Shown in pieces: positions 62,849 to 64,000 of a stretch of DNA of 64,000 bases. Both the position numbers and the translations under genes were made by a program. The notes under the pieces are model-generated. The model was not told where the DNA came from, searched no databases, and worked only from the letters and a program-made list of their open reading frames with translations. The DNA is taken from positions 124,001 through 188,000 of the forward strand of contig NZ_JAKRFN010000002.1 of assembly GCF_022348085.1 (NCBI RefSeq), read 5' to 3'. This DNA is from Mycobacterium sp. PSTR-4-N (GTDB lineage Bacteria; Actinomycetota; Actinomycetes; Mycobacteriales; Mycobacteriaceae). Position 1 is the stretch's first letter, and each line of letters opens with the position of its first letter.

Positions 62849-64000
62849 ATCAAGGACACGGTCGTCAACACCAGTCCCGCGACGAGCGCCGACAGGTTCG
62901 TATCGTCGACCACGTTCACCGTTATCGTGCGGGTCGGCAGGACGCCCAGTTGTGTCGCCTTGAAGGTGACCGCCTTGAGGGCCTGCTCGTACTGAGCGAT
63001 CGTGGCCGTTCCGGACAGCGTCAGGACTCCGGTGCTCGAGTTGTACGTTCCCGTCACCGGATTGCCGCTGATCACGGTGTAGGCGAGGGTGTCTCCGCTG
63101 CGGAAGCCCGCGGTGATCGCCACCGAGGCACCGGTCAACATCGTCGAGTCGGTGTCGCCGATCATGGCCGACGTGATGGGCTTGACGGTGTTGTTCACCT
63201 TGACGAGCGTCGCGCCGATCGTGGCGATCGTCGGCCGGTCCGGATTCTTGACTCCGACCAGGACCGCGGCGGGCAGGAGAGTGCTCACACCGGAATCGTC
63301 GACCACATCGATGGTGACCGTGCGTGTTTCGAGCAGCCCGGCGCCGCCGGTGGCGGTGAACGTGACGGCCTCCAATGCGGCTTCGTACTGGGCCAGGGTG
63401 GCCGTGCCCGACAAGGTCAAGGTGTCGGAGCCGTTCCACGTCGCCGACACGGGGTTGCCGTCGATCGCGGCGAAGCTCAGGAGATCGCCGGCCTCTCTGC
63501 CTCCGGTGATCTTCACGGTCGCACCGGTGAGCACGGTCGAATCGAGGTCGCCGATCTCGACGTTGGAGGCGACCTTGATCCCCGACTTGCCCAGCGTGTA
63601 GGTGGGCGGCAGCGACAGCACGGTGACCAGGGGCCGAAGCGGCGCGATCGTATTGGCGAAGACCACGCCCGGAACAGGGCTGGTGTCGCCGTCTTCCTCG
63701 CTGACGGTGATCGTGACCGACCGGGTCAGCCCGACTTGCGTTGCGCTGAACGAGATCGCCTCGAGCGCCGCGGTGTACTGCTCAACACTGGCCAGGCCCG
63801 TCAGTACGACGGTCCAGTCGTTGGGTCGGCTCACGTCGATCGTGGAGCCGTCCGGGGCGGTGTAGGTGAGTTTGTCGCCGGTGAGGCGCCCCGTCGCGAT
63901 GGTAATGGTTGCCCCCGTGAGGTTTCCGTTGTCGGCGTTGGCGATCAGTACCGACGAGAGCAGTTTCACGGGTGGCTTGCCGATGGTGTGAACCGGCAGG
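62845..64000 (-). CDS. C-terminal part of a large tandem-repeat surface protein (partial)
   Basis: The reading frame is open from the window edge to its stop at 62845, so the N-terminus is missing. Three repeats of about 130 residues are visible, each with a D-S-T-x-LTGA-like opening, a Gly-Asp-x-L-x-Y/F core, the segment VLTLSGTATIAQYEQALKAVTF and a TRTITVNVVDD strand. Such repeats are typical of cadherin- or VCBS-like units of giant bacterial adhesins. The C-terminus has no anchor motif. The codon use looks like the neighbours. It overlaps the Rv0862c-like gene's stop by four bases. Confidence 0.8.
   Translation of the reverse strand, partial: LPVHTIGKPPVKLLSSVLIANADNGNLTGATITIATGRLTGDKLTYTAPDGSTIDVSRPNDWTVVLTGLASVEQYTAALEAISFSATQVGLTRSVTITVSEEDGDTSPVPGVVFANTIAPLRPLVTVLSLPPTYTLGKSGIKVASNVEIGDLDSTVLTGATVKITGGREAGDLLSFAAIDGNPVSATWNGSDTLTLSGTATLAQYEAALEAVTFTATGGAGLLETRTVTIDVVDDSGVSTLLPAAVLVGVKNPDRPTIATIGATLVKVNNTVKPITSAMIGDTDSTMLTGASVAITAGFRSGDTLAYTVISGNPVTGTYNSSTGVLTLSGTATIAQYEQALKAVTFKATQLGVLPTRTITVNVVDDTNLSALVAGLVLTTVSLI

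Overview
The window is high-GC actinobacterial DNA. Gene content and order match the Rv0862c-Rv0910 part of the Mycobacterium tuberculosis chromosome, with extra genes of the kind seen in fast-growing Mycolicibacterium such as M. smegmatis. Family and homologue assignments come from reading motifs and from memory of these proteins; no database search was run. I saw no tRNA, rRNA, CRISPR array, insertion sequence or complete prophage.

Layout. (1) 1-6654, minus strand: a compact run echA6, metallo-beta-lactamase-fold protein, serine-hydrolase lipoprotein, P-type ATPase ctpE, then an Rv0909/Rv0910-type antitoxin and toxin, ending in a long hairpin. (2) 6680-17686: accD3; a YhgE/Pip membrane protein with an unusual ATPase-like partner that has lost its nucleotide-site motifs; an enoyl-CoA hydratase; an epoxide hydrolase; two acyl-CoA ligases. 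(3) 17746-22724: an accessory cassette of LysR regulator, APC permease, histidinol-dehydrogenase-like enzyme of the HpsN type and nitrilase. (4) 22733-28372: three ABC exporter half-transporters, two of which carry the marks of a heterodimer with one degenerate ATP site. (5) 28459-34307: a potassium channel, the PrrA/PrrB two-component system, an FKBP isomerase, an SDR, a DUF2630 protein and an FAD oxidoreductase. (6) 34304-36428: a 13E12-type HNH nuclease remnant and a MarR/MFS drug-efflux pair. (7) 36551-43791: two citrate synthases (gltA2, citA) around pdxH, with TetR, MFS and small accessory genes. (8) 43788-55267: fprB, an AurF-like diiron protein, serC, sepH, a TrmH-type methyltransferase, MFS, a glutathionyl-hydroquinone-reductase-like protein and cspB. 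(9) 55445-62848: yccF, moaA and moaD, then rpfA behind a long leader holding a CRP site and a ydaO-type (c-di-AMP) riboswitch, then moaE-mog-moaC and an Rv0862c-like protein. (10) 62845-64000: the C-terminal end of a large tandem-repeat protein that runs off the window.

How genes work together. The molybdopterin genes sit in two groups around rpfA. Central carbon metabolism (gltA2, citA, serC) is mixed with regulators. Many neighbours overlap by 1-4 bases, which suggests translational coupling, and several genes have a -10 box 6-8 bases before the start codon, the pattern of mycobacterial leaderless mRNA. The points most worth following up are the LysR-permease-HpsN-like-nitrilase cassette, the YhgE/pseudo-ATPase pair, the large repeat protein inserted where XPB helicase might be expected, and the stacked regulation in front of rpfA.
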